From: Diplolepis rosae
Lineage: Eukaryota > Arthropoda > Insecta > Hymenoptera > Diplolepididae
Direction: 5' to 3'
Assembly (NCBI GenBank): GCA_030998225.1
Contig: JAPYXD010000716.1
Location: forward strand, 620,001 to 684,000
DNA: 64,000 bases
Both the position numbers and the translations under genes were made by a program. The notes under the pieces were generated by a model, which was not told where the DNA came from, ran no database searches, and worked only from the letters and a program-made list of their open reading frames with translations. How positions within the stretch are numbered: the first letter of the stretch is position 1; each line of letters opens with the position of its first letter. Below, piece by piece: positions 1 to 14,500 of the stretch.

Positions 1-2531
1 GATTTTGAAATTTAAAAAACTTTTGAGATACCTACAAATTTGTATTTAGGAAGATAGGAATCAAGCTAATTTATTCATTTGCATTCCCATCTTGCAATTT
101 CACGTACATGATATAGTTTTTCAAATAGTGATGTAAATTAGAATTTTACATAATCATTTTTGATCTCAGTTTTTAGGTTATATAATCAGACTAATAAACT
201 TCTAGGAAAATTAACCTTGGATGAGTGCAAGAAGGGCACGATGACATTTGACTAATACAGAATATTCCTTAACGACACGTGTTTTACAACTCGATTATCT
301 CATAGATCAATGAGAATTGCAGGAAATAGAGCGGTGTTCGAATTTACGCTATGCACGTACGCATCATTAACAAATTACCATTGGACCCGGAACCATTCTA
401 TTTTCGTTCAAAATGTATTATCAGGGATTAAAATAATCCTAAAAGTTTTAAATGAACCTATTTTGATTAAATGAAACCATTATGCCCAAAATTGATCAAC
501 ATTTTTTTTCAAATGATTGGAATAAAATCAAAAAAATCTCAATAATTATTTTTAAATCAGGATAAAATATAAAAATTTCAGGAAATTTCAACTGATATCC
601 CTGTTATTATAGAAGTCTATCAAACTCATTAATGCGATCATGCCGATTAAAGAAAGACAGTGGGACGAAAGTGGGGGAAATTTGAGGTGACAGCTAAAGA
701 GTGGCTGGTTTAAAATGGTAGTTTCTTGTGGTACATCGTACGGCACAGGTGCTTTATTCAATTAAAAACTACATATATAATCGCAACCCCCAAAGTTTTA
801 TTTTTTTGCATTCGTTTTAACTTGTGATTCGCGTTTGTGTGCGAATAAAAGAAAGTGTTAACAAAACTTCGGGAATGAAAAGAACGAGGAGAAAATTTCG
901 CAATTCAGCCAATAGCTTTTAAAATCATTTGTTCATTCACGATAAAAATTGTATCTGGCATAGGTGAGTTTCTAAAAATTCAATATTTAAAATACTTATT
1001 CTTACTAAAAAGTATTTTAATCAAGATTAATTTTATATTGAATAAAACAGTTTTTGATGAATAAAAAATTGGAATTAAAATTAAACAGGATTTTCTTGCA
1101 TTTCAATTTTTTATAAATTAAAAGCATAATAGATTTTTTAGCATTTGTGATGTGATAAAAAATTCTTATTTGCATTAAATTGATAAAAGGCAACTGAACA
1201 CTCGATTAACAAGAAATTGCAGTTTTGCAATGAGACTTACAATAATTATTCTCTGGAAGGAGGTGTTCATTGGTTTTAATTTATTGATTAATTGGCTTGA
1301 AAGTAATTACCAGGATTTTTCTTATTTTCAGAGATTAGATAAAATTGAGATACTAATTAGCATAATAATGATATAATTAACTATGGTAAACAGCATTGAT
1401 TAATTATTTGGTCCGAACAAAATAAGCTGAGAATATCCTCTTGTTTAGGATTAAATATCTGCTTTTGAAATAACAATTTTATTATATAAAAATTTAATTT
1501 ATAAATCCCATTTAAGTTGATTCCATAATATCAGGAAATGAAGTAAAAGTTCATTTATTGACTGAAAAAAAATTCCTTCATCTGGACTTTTTTAAAACTG
1601 CTAAATCATGAAAAAATAAGAAGGAAGATAAAATCAATAAAATAAAGTATGTTTCTGTTTGGAAATTTGCGTTTGTGATAACACGAAACTTGCATAAGAC
1701 AGAAAATTGACGAGGACACAGTGAAAGGTTGTGTAATCAACGAACAGAATACGATTCTACTCTAAAGTGTGCGAGTTGCATTGCTAATGAGTATGATCGA
1801 CTCAAATAATTTGCAACCATTTATTTTTCACAGATAAAACTTCATCCTCCTGGAAGTTTCTTCAAATAATTTTATCAGACTCAAAATAATCAAGAAACTC
1901 GCTGTGTTCACTTTGTACCAAAAGTGGATTCGAAACATTGAACAAGAAAAATCAACTGCATATATACATTTTTAAATGAAACCAAATGTAAAATACTAAT
2001 AACAATTTTAATACACAATTAGGTGTCAATTCCAGTCTTGTAGAATTTAAATTTAGCTCAAGAGTAATTTTGTTCAATGAAATTTAGTAAAAATTGGTTA
2101 AAATCTACAACAAATTAATAATAACATTTAAATCAAGTTTAAAAACTTCTTGAAATAAATAAAATTGCAATTTCTTTAATACCTTTCATATAAAATTGAT
2201 TGATCAACCTTTTTGTAAAATTTGTTCAATTATCTTTAGCCTTAAGATCGTAAAAAGTATCGATAAGATAAAATCGAATGCGTACTCAAAAAAATTTTAT
2301 TTTGCATGTTGATCTAAATTTTAAATTGTATGAAAAGTAAAATTGTATCGCCTCAAGATTTAAAATTTTAAAGCGTAAGATATAATTATTTACATAATTC
2401 AAGGATGTATCCAAATATTCCATATTAGGTATGATAATCCATTTTTAAATATTTCATTTTGAATTGTGCGTTTCAGGAAATACTTTGTTATAAAAAAGCA
2501 AATTATTTAGCAGAAAAAAATTTTTTTACAG
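1..2531. other. Upstream region and non-coding first exon of the P5B ATPase gene
   Basis: No coding ORF is supported here. A short relatively GC-richer patch at about 640-960 ends in a good donor (TAG|GTGAGT, exon end near 963). The coding-start exon of the downstream ATPase is preceded by an acceptor at 2530-2531. I infer a non-coding first exon ending at 963 and a first intron of about 1.57 kb. The rest is AT-rich sequence in which I see nothing else. Confidence 0.4.
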
Positions 2532-2613
2532 TCTATAGATTATCTCTTGAACTAACACAGCAGGAAAACAGTCATCAACGTCGGAAAACATTGCACAAGA
2601 GCGAAACAGAGTT

Positions 2614-5600
2614 ATGACTGATGTCAATGGTAATTTTGCCAAGTAGTCAAAAAAGTTTCCAAAATATATAGCTTATCATTTTTCCATAAAAGTTTCTGAT
2701 TTGGAATTTTTTAAATTAAATTTTTTTTTCAGGCCTAAAAATCGATAAGAAATTGGAAGTTCAGAAAATCCAAGCGTGTCATAATGTTATGGTAGGTAGG
2801 CACTCACGTTTTTAAGAATAAATTTCCAAGTTTTTTATGTTAGAAATTGATTATATAATGTCTTTTTTTTCAGTATGTACATGGATTCGAGAAGAGTCTT
2901 TTGGCAACTATTCTCACTTATTTGTTTTACGTTTTGACTCTGGGATTGATCCGGCTTCTTTTCCATTGGTATCCTAATTTACATCTTTACGCAACTCATA
3001 AAAAATGTCCTTTGCAAGAAGCGACGAAGCTCCTGATTGTCGTAAGAACCTGCAAATAGAAATTTCCTATAATAACTTATATACTAATGAATCAATAAAT
3101 TTTGTATTTATAGTTCTGATATTTAATCCTTATTTTATGTTTACGATTTCGTAATAAGACATTTTTTTGTAAATCCTTATTTAGAACGACTATCAGGAGA
3201 AGCACAAAACTTATTTTGTCAAGGATGTGGCAAAAATATCGACACACAACCTGAGGTAAGTTTTATTCTCTGCACATGAGATGATAAAAAAATAACGAGG
3301 TATAGTTCTAACAAATAGCTACAATGTTGTGCACGGAAATAAATTACAAAGAAATAACCATTAGAGATCCATCAAAATTATTATTAGAAACAATTTTCTC
3401 TCATATCATAATTATATAAACCTAATTACAACTCTTGACAAAAAATAACAATTTACATTTAATTTTAACAGTGCAAAGCCTATTTCGAAATTTCTGAAGA
3501 ACATCGACTGCGATCTAATCAAGAAGATCAAAGGGAAGAAATTAAAGATTAATTTAGAAAATGGGACACAACGCGAAATTTTAGAATACAGAGCCTTTTG
3601 GTGCAAAAAACAATGTTATATTTGGGACGAAAGGAAAAACGAATTTTCCAAACTGATTGGCCTGGATAAATATGTCGAAAATTGTGATCTTCATCTAGGA
3701 AAAGAACAAGGTCTTTCCAAAGAAGAACAACTTTTGAGGTACAAAATTCTGCAATAAATAAATAAGAAATTAAGTAATACATTTTTTAATTCTTTCTCCA
3801 GGCGAATAGTTCATGGAAATAATGAAATAATTGTACCTGTGAAAAGTATACCAGTTTTAATAATTCTTGAAATTCTCGATCCATTTTATATCTTCCAAAT
3901 CTTCACCTTGATAGTTTGGCTATCATCATATTATTATTATTATCCAATCGCTATAATTTGTATGTCAGTTGGTGGAATCGCAAGTTCCGTTATTCAAACT
4001 CGAAGAGTAAGTTAAAAGTTTTAAAAATAATTTTATTTATTTATAGCATTTTTTATTTCATTAAATATTTTATACGGTACAAAAAAATATTTCACATTTT
4101 TTTATTATTTTTCTGACTAAATTAACAGAAAATAAGTTAAAAATTGTTCACAGAATCAAACGAATCTTCGAAATACGGTCGCTTCTACGGAAACAGTTCG
4201 CGTTTTGAGGAGCTCTGGAGAATTCGAAAATATTTCAAGTTCGGAATTGGTTCCAGGGGATGTCATAGAACTCCCCAAGTTTCAAGGATTGGTTGTTTGT
4301 GATGCTGTACTACTTACAGGAAACTGTATAGTCAATGAATCTATGCTAACTGGTAAATTGGAAAATCGGAAAATCATTTAATATTATAAATAAAATTTAT
4401 TTGTATTCTATTTTAAATCAATTGTGGCTTCATTTATTATAAAACAGGAGAATCTGTACCAGTGACAAAAACTCCATTGCCTCACAATCATAAATTTTAC
4501 GAATCTAAAGAATGTTCTCATCACACACTCTATTCAGGAACTCATATTATTCAAACAAGGTAAAACTTTCGTCGAGAATAAAATTTCATAAATCTATCGA
4601 AAATCCCAAATTAAAGAGAAAATTAACTAGCGACTATTCTTTTCTTGATTTTAGGTATTATAGCGACAAACCAGTGTTAGCAAGAGTAATTAGAACAGGT
4701 CTCCAGACAAGCAAAGGTGGTTTAGTAGCTGCAATTCTCTATCCACCACCAGCAGATTTCAAATTTGATCAAGATTCGTATAAATTTATAGGCATTCTCT
4801 CTGTCGCTGCACTTTGTGGATTTATTTACACTATAGTTAGTAAGGTATGTTCTGGAAGAGGATAATTAAAATCCTCCTCCCTGAGGAATGTAAATCAATC
4901 AATAATGGAAAGAAAATTTTTTCAATTAACTCTCAAAATATGAATTTATATTTCGCAGGTATCAAGAGGATTCACTGCAGGAGTAATAGCAATAAAAGCT
5001 CTAGATATTATTACGATAGTAATACCCCCAGCACTTCCAGCAGCAATGACGGTTGGAAAACTCTATGCTCAAGCGAGATTGAAAAAGTCACAAATTTATT
5101 GTATCAACAATCGAGTTATCAACGTTGCTGGAAGTATTAATTGTACTTGTTTCGACAAGGTATTCATTTTAAGAGAAATTTAGGAAAACAGAAAAAAGTA
5201 GGAATAATAAATTATGAATTGTAAAACTAATCAGTTTTGATTTCAGACAGGGACTCTTACAGAAGATGGGCTGGATATGTGGGGTGTCGTTCCAAATATA
5301 AATAACAAGCTTGTTGAAGCTGAGAAACATGTACCAAAGCTGAAGAATCATCCAATTTTTGAGGGCATGCTCGTCTGTCATAGTTTGACTTTAATAGAAG
5401 GGGAACTTTGTGGAGATCCTCTCGATGTCAAGGTTCTTATCCAATTTTCAATTTCTTTGAATTTTTTCTTTAATGTTTCTTACTATTGTGTTTCTTATAT
5501 TTTATATTATCTTACTATATGATTCTTATTATTTTGCCCTTTTTCCTCTCTTAATTTCTACAATCTGAATTTTTTTAGATGTTCGAGAGCACAGGTTGGG

Positions 5601-8041
5601 TTTTAGAAGAACCAGAAGTGGAAGATACGAGTAAATACGATCTCTTGGCACCTTCGATCGTGAAGCCCCCAAAAAGCGAGAGTTTAACTGAGAATATGAA
5701 CGAAATTTCTGAGATTGGGATAGTTCATCAATATCAATTTTCGAGTTCTCTTCAACGAATGTCTGTGATAGTAAGAGTTTTAGGCTCTGGAGCTTTCAAA
5801 GCCTACACCAAAGGCTCACCTGAGATGATCTTGAGTCTCAGTAAACCTGAAACCATTCCAAAGGATATAACAGAAACCCTGAAAACGTATACTGAGCAGG
5901 GCTATAGAGTAATTGCAATTGGCTGCACTAGTCTTGATTGCAGTTATAGTAAAGTAAGTTTGAATAAATTAAAAGTACAAATTTCCCGTCTTTTCTATAA
6001 AATAGATTATTTTTATTTTTATCCCTTTGACATTTTTAGGTTCAACGAATGCCTAGAGAACTAGTTGAGAAAAACTTAGAGTTCCTTGGTCTGGTGATAA
6101 TGGAAAATAGATTAAAGGAACCGACGGTGGGTGTGATAAAAAGATTGAGGGATGCTGATATTCACGTGATTATGATTACAGGTAAAGTCAAGAATAGAAT
6201 AGAGAAGAATTATAAAATAAAAATTTATAATCAACAAATTTATTTCAGGTGATAATATTCAAACTGCAGTCAGCGTAGCTAAGGAATGCGGCATCCTATC
6301 TCAAGAAGAAACTGTGATAAACGTCACCGTGGTTCCCGCAAAAGAGAAATCTCTCCCCAAAATATTTTTTAATGTCCAGGGACTACCTATTAAATTGGTA
6401 ATTGTTATTCCAACTTGACAAAAAATTCATCAAAATAATCTAATCGCATTAAAAAAACAAAATTCTTTGTGTTTCAGGCTTTAGAAAACAAGCTGATTAT
6501 TCAATCATTCAATAACTTAGAAAAGGGCATTAATAAAAGGAATTACAGATTTGCTTTGACTGGGCAAACTTGGCAACTTCTTTGCGAATATTACCCAGAT
6601 ATTTTGCCCAAAATTTGTGTAAAGGGTGCCGTTTTTGCAAGAATGACGAGCGACCAGAAGCAGCAATTAGTTGTTGAGTTGATGCAGCTCGGTTATTGCG
6701 TAGGTCTGTAATTTTAATTAAAATTTTAGGTCTGAAAGTTTTTCAGATTTACAACTGGAATCAAATGTTTTTTCAGCGATGTGCGGAGATGGTGCAAATG
6801 ATTGCGGAGCCCTCAAAGCTGCCCACGTAGGAATCTCACTCTCAGAAGCGGAATCAAGGTATGTTTCTAAATTCGTATTAATTTAGATAATTTATTATAT
6901 TGAATAATTATGTTTATTTTTAGTGTGGCGAGTCCCTTCACTTCTCGGATTCCCGACATCACTTGCGTCCCAACAGTAATCCAACAAGGGCGAGCAGCTC
7001 TCATTACATCATTCGGAATTTTCAAATTTATGGTGACTTATTCCCTGACGGAATTTCTCTCAACCATTATACTCTATTCGATCGACTCAAATCTTACAGA
7101 TTTCCAATTTCTCTTTATCGATATCTTCCTCATCGTCAACTTTGCTTTCTTCTTTGGGAAAACGAAAGCTTACGAAGGGCAGTTATCAAAAGAACCCCCA
7201 ATGACAAGTCTTTTAAGTTTTACACCTCTTTTTTCTTTAACGACTCATATGATCATCGTAGCAATTTTCCAAGTAATTGCTTTTTATGGAGTTCAGCAAT
7301 TTCCATGGTTTACTCCTTTTCAAATGAAATATGCATTGGATTATGCTTGTTATGAAAATTACTCAGTTTTCTGCACTTCAATATTCCAATACGTGACGAT
7401 GGCTGTTATTTTTTCGAGAGGAAAACCTTTTAGGAAGACTATATACACGAATAAAACTTTCAGCTTTTCCATTGTTTTGATGATTGCTGTTGGGATTTAC
7501 ATTACGATGTATCCAGCTGGTTGGGTTGTTGACATTTTGAAACTTGTTATGCCTCCTGATTACGAATGGAGAGGATTGATTTTGTTACTTGCGGGTATTA
7601 ATTTTTTCGTCTGTTTGTTCATCGAAAGCTTTGTTGTGGAATTTCTGCTCGAGAAGAAACTGAAGAAAAAGTTTTATCGTCCAGAGAGGTCAAAAAGGAG
7701 GTGAGATTTTTTAATAAAAATAAACCAACATGGTTCTTAATTTTTTAACTCAATTTAATTACAGGTACTTGACTGTCAAATGTGAATTGCAAAAAACTTC
7801 CAGCTGGCCTGCTTTGAACAAAGAACTACCGATTTTGCCAATCACACCCAGTATAGAGAATTTCATCTGTGAAAGTGACGAAGACGAAAATATCGAAGAA
7901 TTAAATAAAAAAATCTATGATCCAAACGAAGCTGCTCTATCAATAAAGGAGAAAGGGGGAAATAACAACAAAGGAATTAGAAATTTAAGTTTTGTCCCAG
8001 ACGAAGAGCCAAAAAGCGAGAGCATCATTACGAAGTTTTGA
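2614..8041 (+). CDS. P5B-type cation-transporting ATPase (ATP13A2/3 family, anne boleyn-like)
   Basis: Eighteen coding exons join to 1233 residues: 2614-2629, 2733-2791, 2874-3041, 3185-3255, 3472-3738, 3802-4006, 4154-4352, 4448-4559, 4655-4844, 4959-5159, 5247-5432, 5579-5953, 6040-6181, 6249-6397, 6478-6703, 6777-6858, 6924-7700, 7765-8041. Visible landmarks are a P5-type N-terminal hydrophobic region, the actuator loop motif LTGES, the P5B membrane motif IPPALPA, the phosphorylation motif DKTGTLT (split by the exon 10/11 junction), MITGDN, and [13 protein letters not shown], followed by six C-terminal membrane segments. Known family members act in late endosomes and lysosomes, where ATP13A2 and ATP13A3 move polyamines. 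The IPPALPA motif separates it from ER-type P5A pumps. The acidic C-terminal tail after exon 17 is poorly conserved. The start MTDVNG lies in a 16-nt coding exon, so its assignment is less certain than the rest. Confidence 0.9.
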
Positions 8042-8374
8042 AAATTTTAATTAAAGGATGTAAAAAGAAGTATTTTTAAGTTCATGAATAGTATTTTAAC
8101 ACTAGATTTATATTGTTACGCAATATGAAATAAGACTCAACTCAGTATTTCCTTAATACATTAAAAGTTTATACCGTAAGAAAATAAATTTCTCACCTTT
8201 AATTTCTCGCTTAATGATAAACTTGATTATCTATAAAATAGAAGAGATTGCAGATCATGAGACGTGAGTTTCTATCATTCTCAGACCCGAGAATTTCTAT
8301 CCGCTTGGAATTTTCTGTAAATTTAACAATACAAACAAGTCAAACTGAATGTTTTAGAAGATTAATTGACAGAT

Positions 8375-10273
8375 TTAAATTGTCTCACCAATAATCGCTT
8401 CATGATTAGCTATCAGTTTATCCTCAATCCACTTTTTATAACGAAGCACTATCGTATTTAACAGTTGGATCGCATTTTCATGAATAGATGTTTTTAATAA
8501 AAGATCGGGAAGCGATTTTATAAATTTTTTAAATTCGTCCTCATTGTGCAACTCTTTCAAATTGTGATCCATGACTATATCGCTAAGGAGAGAAAAACAT
8601 TGAGACTGGAATTCTTTCCTTGATTGGCGAGAATGTGCTTTTATCAGAGCTTTTAAAGTTTCTCCTAAGGAAATTCCATTTTTGTACCAGATTTTACTCG
8701 CTTTTATAAACAAAGTTCTCAAAGTTTGGAAAAACTGAGACAGAGATAAGTTGTCGCGATTTGACCAATTTTCCAATTTGTCTGCAAAGTTTTATTTCAG
8801 TTAATTAATTGAAGAAGTACTTAAAAATTATTAATAAAAAATGAAAAAAATCTCACCATTAAGAACTTCGAGAACTCGACCACAAAGTTCCTTATTAATT
8901 CTTTCCTTCGATTTTTTCTCTTCCTGGACAGTACTAAACCAAATGAAAATATGACAAATTCCTAAATTCTGCTCCAAACAACTTGTGTTTAAATTCTCAT
9001 TTAAAAAATCCTCTTGTCTCTTTTTTGATTTCTGATTAGAAGCATTTTTCTCTTCGTAAGGAAACCTAATCATCAAGTTTTTAACAAAGGCTTCCTGAAA
9101 ATTCTTCTTGAACCTCAAACTCGACGAAATTGTTCTCTCTGATTCCAAAAATTCCAGCAATTCAATCAGAGCCTGCGTAATATCTAAAATATTATTTAAA
9201 AGAATTGCAGCCTCGTTAGAAATCACAGACTCAGAACCAGGGATTTTTTCTTTTGGGCAAGCTTCGGTCCAACTGTCGAACATCAAAGGCAAAAGAGCAT
9301 CTATGTATTTATCAAATTCCTTTGAATTCAAATCCTCTTCAGAAATTGAATCGTAATCATCCCTTCCAAAATTAATATCGCAAATTTCTAAATTATTAGA
9401 AAAAATAGGAGCGTAAGTAATTTTTTCACTTCCTTGGACCGTTTTCACAGAATAATTAGAATATGATTTCCTTTTAATTTTACTTTGAACAATCGCTGTG
9501 AGGATTTTTTCGAGACTTGATAAAACTTTGTTTCTCCATTTTACGCTCGTAGTTTTAGAATTTAAATTCGTTGTAAGTTGCCTTCCTGGTTGGGTTTCTA
9601 TTCTGAGTTTCGAAATCATTTCGAGAAAGTTCGGCAGTATTTTTTTACTCTTTTCCGCGAGAAGAGAGTTGCAATTTTGGATAAGTACGTCTAAAAAGAG
9701 GAGAGAATCTTCTTTTATACTTGGATTTATGTGAGTCATTGAACAATTTAGGTAAGATATTAAAATATCACAGAAAGGGTAAAGCTGATCTGATGATACT
9801 GGACTTAGGATCATATTTAGAACTTTCAGGGATTCTCTTCTTATATCTCGTTCTTTATCAAGAGAGAGGGAACATATTCCTTGAAGAAGGGAATTTAAAT
9901 ACATGCTTAAGATTTCTGAAGAATGGTGTGTGAGAATTTCTTTTAATTCTTTCACTGCGTCTTGGCGAACAGTTGAGTTGTAATGTTGAAGTCTTGACAA
10001 GAGATCCTGAAATTGGAACATAATTGTGTTTGAATTACATGGATTTTTGAAATAAAAAGAAATAATTACCTTCACGTTGAGTTTTCGTCGACTAAGAATT
10101 TCTGAAGAGTCTTGTTGTTTTAATTGTTCTTGAATGACAATTTTTTTAGTTTTAAAACTCGTGTTTGTGATATTAAGTCCTTTTGGTAACTGTTTACCCT
10201 TTTTACTCGCTTTCAGTTTCACTTTCGCCTTCTCAGATTTCAAATTTTTAATGTGTCTATTATTTTTCCCCAT
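8375..10273 (-). CDS. TEX10/Ipi1-like pre-rRNA processing protein
   Basis: Three coding exons (10070-10273, 8857-10006, 8375-8781) give 586 residues. The N-terminus is very basic (MGKNNRHIKNLKSEKAKVKL and onward) and is followed by a helical-repeat region. One segment (DLLSRLQHYNSTVRQDAVKE) matches the conserved Ipi1/TEX10 start, in which LLSxLxHYNxxxRxxAL is typical. Family members work with the PELP1-WDR18 (Rix1) complex in 60S subunit maturation in the nucleolus and nucleoplasm. An uninterrupted ORF runs through intron 1 (10007-10069), but family alignment and good splice sites favour splicing. The last codons precede a possible donor (TTG|GTGAGA near 8387), so an extra 3' exon is possible. 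The vertebrate protein is longer (about 929 residues), and the C-terminal half diverges quickly. The gene is divergent from ABCB6. Confidence 0.78.
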
Positions 10274-11529
10274 TGTTCAAAAAAGTGTATTGATTGAAAA
10301 TATTTATACAACCAGCAATTATAATTTGATTTCACAAAAGTATAAATTTGTACTTTGACAAAAATAACTAACACTGCGTGCACTTTTCAAGTTTAATTAT
10401 CATAAAATACAATACTAATCAAAAAAAGAACGTCAAAAAAATATTTAATGATTTATAAAATTAAAGTACACGTGAAACATTGAGGTTATGTTTCATTCCG
10501 TAAAGAGACAGCAAACCTAACTTTTTTGACATTTGTCGTCTGCTTTATTTTAATTTTTTATCGCCAAAAAAAGAAGACTGCGTGTTGCGTGAAATCTAAG
10601 ATTAATAAATACATCAAACAATTGTAGCCTAGTTTTGGTCACGGAGGTTTTGGTATAAAAAAATGTCTTCGGGACCTTTGGGATGACAATTTTACAAATA
10701 TCAGCTGACTTCTTAGTGACGATTTAGTGACATTTTGAAAAACAGTATATACCAGAGTATACAATACAAATTTTCTAGGAAAGTTATTGAAAAAATGACA
10801 AATTATTTTGAATTTCTTGAAAAATGACGGCATCTGATATCTTTTTTATAATTAATCTTGCGAGTGACTCAATTTAATTAATCTAATGTAATTGTGAAGT
10901 CGTGAAGTTTGGAATTTCTAATCCCATCGCATTCAAAGGTTAGGATATCGTTTAAAAGAATATTTTTTTGTCAGTAATTATCATAATTAACTGCCACTTT
11001 GTATTGTAAATTGACTATCTTCTATGACTTAGCAATTTCGATGATATTTTAGATTTGTTATTGAAAATTCTGTAGGAAAGTTTCTAAAATTTCGTGAAGA
11101 AAAGCGGTGAGTCATTCCATGTTGAATATTTATTTTTTAAATAATATTTACATCAATTAAAGAAATACTTATGATTAAAGTTATTTGAATTATAGATATT
11201 GAAACTTAAAAAAGTACTTCTAGCTTTAATTTTATGTATTATTTTACCCAAAGAGGTTAAAAATAAATTTGATACAAAATTATTTTTTAATTTGATAATT
11301 TATTTCTTTAGATTATATAAGAGTTAATTATTGGCATTAAGAATCGTGTGATCTGTAACTAAAACTAATAATATAATCCTTCATAAGAAATTAATCAACA
11401 AAATAATTTGAATAACATTATTTCATTTTTAGTGGATTTTAAGCCCATCAGCGTTGGAAAAGCGAAAAAAGAGATTCAAAATAAACTACAGTATCAATAT
11501 AAAATAGAAATTAAACTATAATTTTCGCA
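10274..11529. promoter_or_regulatory. Divergent intergenic region between TEX10-like gene and ABCB6
   Basis: This 1.26-kb gap must hold both 5' ends. On the + strand an exon-like end (AAGCG|GTGAGT, ending at 11106) and an acceptor at 11431-11432 suggest a non-coding ABCB6 exon and a 326-base 5' intron. No TATA box is evident next to either gene. I see no protein gene here. Confidence 0.4.
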
Positions 11530-14500
11530 ATGGAGAATACCAGCAGTATGAGTATAAGCTTTTGTCAAAGTTTCTGTCCGCCAAATATTACATTCTTTGA
11601 AATTTGGGTAAATCACGGAATGTCGAAGTGTTTTATGGACACTGTTAGCACCTCCATAATATCCTTATATATACTAATTTTTGGATCATTTCAACTTCGG
11701 ATGTACCATAAACATGCAACAGACGTGAATCCAAATATTTTACCCAAAAGCAAGTTGTATAAGTTGCAAAAATTCTGTCTTTACTTTCTACCTATTATCT
11801 CCGCCATGAGGTTTGTTTTGCAAGCTACAGTTTTAGGAGATAAAACTGTTTACGGATACATGGTAAATTTTTTTCTATCAAAACCATAATTGTTTTCTAT
11901 ACTTTAATTTCGGACATAAATTTTACATAATTTTCCTGTAAAATCGACAGCTTTTTTCAACAATATTGACAGTGATAGTCTATCCGTACTCAGTTCACAT
12001 TTTGCGAGTCGAACGTCACAGATTACTTCCGAGCGTTCCACCTCGAGGACATGGTTTGGTCCTTTTGGGATTTTGGACTTTAGCCTTCGTTTCCGAAAAT
12101 TTAGTTTTCGTAAACATCGGTCGATTGGAATGGTGGTTTCATCTAAATACGTGAGATAAAATTTCATTGCATTACACATTACAAATAACACGAGCCCATA
12201 TTTTTTCTCTTTTCTATCTTAAATTTTATTTGTTTTAAACGTAATATAGAATTTCTATAATGTATAAATCCTAAGCTTTTAGATCTTAAATTCACAGTAG
12301 TGGTTGACTTTGAATTAAAAGTCTATATATAAAATCTATTCGTAGACTGACGGACCAAATAGAAATGGCACTATTTGTTCTACGTTATGTCAGTAGTCTT
12401 CTGATTTTCGCCTTGGGACTTCGTGCTCCGGGAATCGTTGGAAGTTCTTTTCCTGAATATCAAAATCTTCAAGATGACCAAAATCAACGATCGAGATTTT
12501 ATCAAGGTGTACGTTCATATTTTTTATTTTAGCCAAGAAAATATATTTCCTTTTTGTTCCAGGTTAAAATTGAAATTTGAATGATTCAATTCGAAATCTA
12601 ACTTTGTCTTTCAAGCTTTCTTTACTAAATCCCAAAGTACTTCATTTTCTATGTTTTGAATTTAATTTTTATTTATTTTCAGCGTACAGATGAAAACACA
12701 TCGACCTGGAAGAACGCCTGGTACAAAGTTAAGACTTTGGCTCCATTTTTATGGCCGAAGACGGACCTTTTATTGCAGCTTAGGGTTTTATTTTGTTTTG
12801 TGTTGCTTGCCTTAGGAAGAATAATTAATCTCTATGTTCCGATTTATAACAAGAAAATTGTCGACAGCGTTTCAAATACTCCAATTCAATTCAGGTAAAT
12901 TTAAATAGAAAATAAATTATTTTATTTATTTTTCTACCGTGAGATTAATCACGAACTTTTTCACAAAAGGTGGGACTTGGTGCTGCTTTATGTGACCTTT
13001 AAATTTCTACAAGGTGGTGGAACTGGCGGAATGGGTTTGTTGAATAATTTGAGATCATTTTTGTGGATTCGAATTCAACAATACACGACTCGAGAAGTTG
13101 AAATTGAACTATTCAGGTGAATGTATATAAATAATTGAAATTAGTTCATTCTCTAAACTTAAATGTTGCTTTTACAGGCATTTGCACAATTTAAGTTTAC
13201 GATGGCACCTTGGGAGAAAAACGGGAGAAGTATTGAGAGTTATGGATAGAGGAACCGATTCGATTAATAATTTACTAAATTACATTCTTTTTTCGATCGT
13301 TCCTACGATTGTGGATATAATAATTGCTGTTATTTTCTTCGTAACTGCATTCAATAAATGGTTTGGTTTGATTGTTTTCTCGACGATGCTTCTTTACATT
13401 GGTAAGCTTTATAAATCATTCAGACTTAACACATTGTTGACCGGCAATTTTACACAGAAACTATCTCATGTCACCGTCTATTATTACGTAATTGAAAGTG
13501 GAGGTAAAACAATCTAAATAAACTTCAATACACTTTATTTATACATAATAAATGAATAGATAATACAAGTGCAAACACGAATTAACTCGTGATCGGTCAA
13601 TAACGTTTGGACATGAAAAGGCGAGTTAACTCGTGACCGGTCAATAATGTGTTAAATTAAAACCCTGTAAATGTGAAATCAATATCCACAATTAAAAAAT
13701 GATGTTTCAGTCGCGACTATTTCGGTGACTGAGTGGCGAACCAAATTCCAAAGGCGAATGAATTTAGCAGACAATGCGACAAAAGCAAGAAGTGTCGACA
13801 GTTTGCTGAACTTCGAAACTGTAAAGTATTACGGTGCTGAAGATTACGAAGTGAATGCATACAGAGAAGCTATTTTGAAGTTCCAGGATGAAGAGTGGAA
13901 GTCCATGATCACTTTAAATATTTTAAACACGATACAAAATGTAATTGTCTGCAGTGGATTACTTGCTGGGTCACTTCTTTGTCTTCACATGGTTCGTTCT
14001 CTTCCTTTGAAAAATTCATTTCCAGATTAAGGGCATGTGATACTTGAGGAAACTAGAAATTTCATGCGGACAATTTGGTCCAGTTTCTACATGTTTGTGT
14101 GCAAAATACATAAAACTTTGCTTCCAAAATTTGGGAAATAACAGAGAAGATAAAAATGGACGTAAATAGACTACTTTTGATTTTGATCATGAAAAAAAAT
14201 GTGTTGATATATTTTATGAAATTGAACTTTGTTTTCATTTTCGAAACCAAAAGTAGTCTATCTACGTCCGTTTTTATCTTATCTACCAATTCTCAAATTT
14301 TGGAAACAAAATTTTATATATTTTGGAGATAAAAGTGTAGAAAACCAGAACCAATAAAATTTGCTGATTTACTAAGTATCACATGCCCTTAACTCAACTT
14401 TTTAAAATTTTAAATAAATCATCAATTTTTATTTATTTTAGGTCGTTGTAGGCGAAAGTTTGACGATCGGAGATTACGTCTTGTTCGCCAGTTACATTAT

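Noticed and set aside
10007..10069. Unspliced reading through TEX10 intron 1, which adds 21 codons
   Set aside because: The frame is open, but the inserted residues (ISFYFKNPCNSN and neighbours) break the basic-to-helical transition, and both ends have good splice consensus.
12683..12689. First AG (after TTTTC) as the ABCB6 exon 4 acceptor
   Set aside because: It leaves phase 1 and an immediate TGA. The next AG, 7 bases downstream, restores the frame and the [14 protein letters not shown] sequence.
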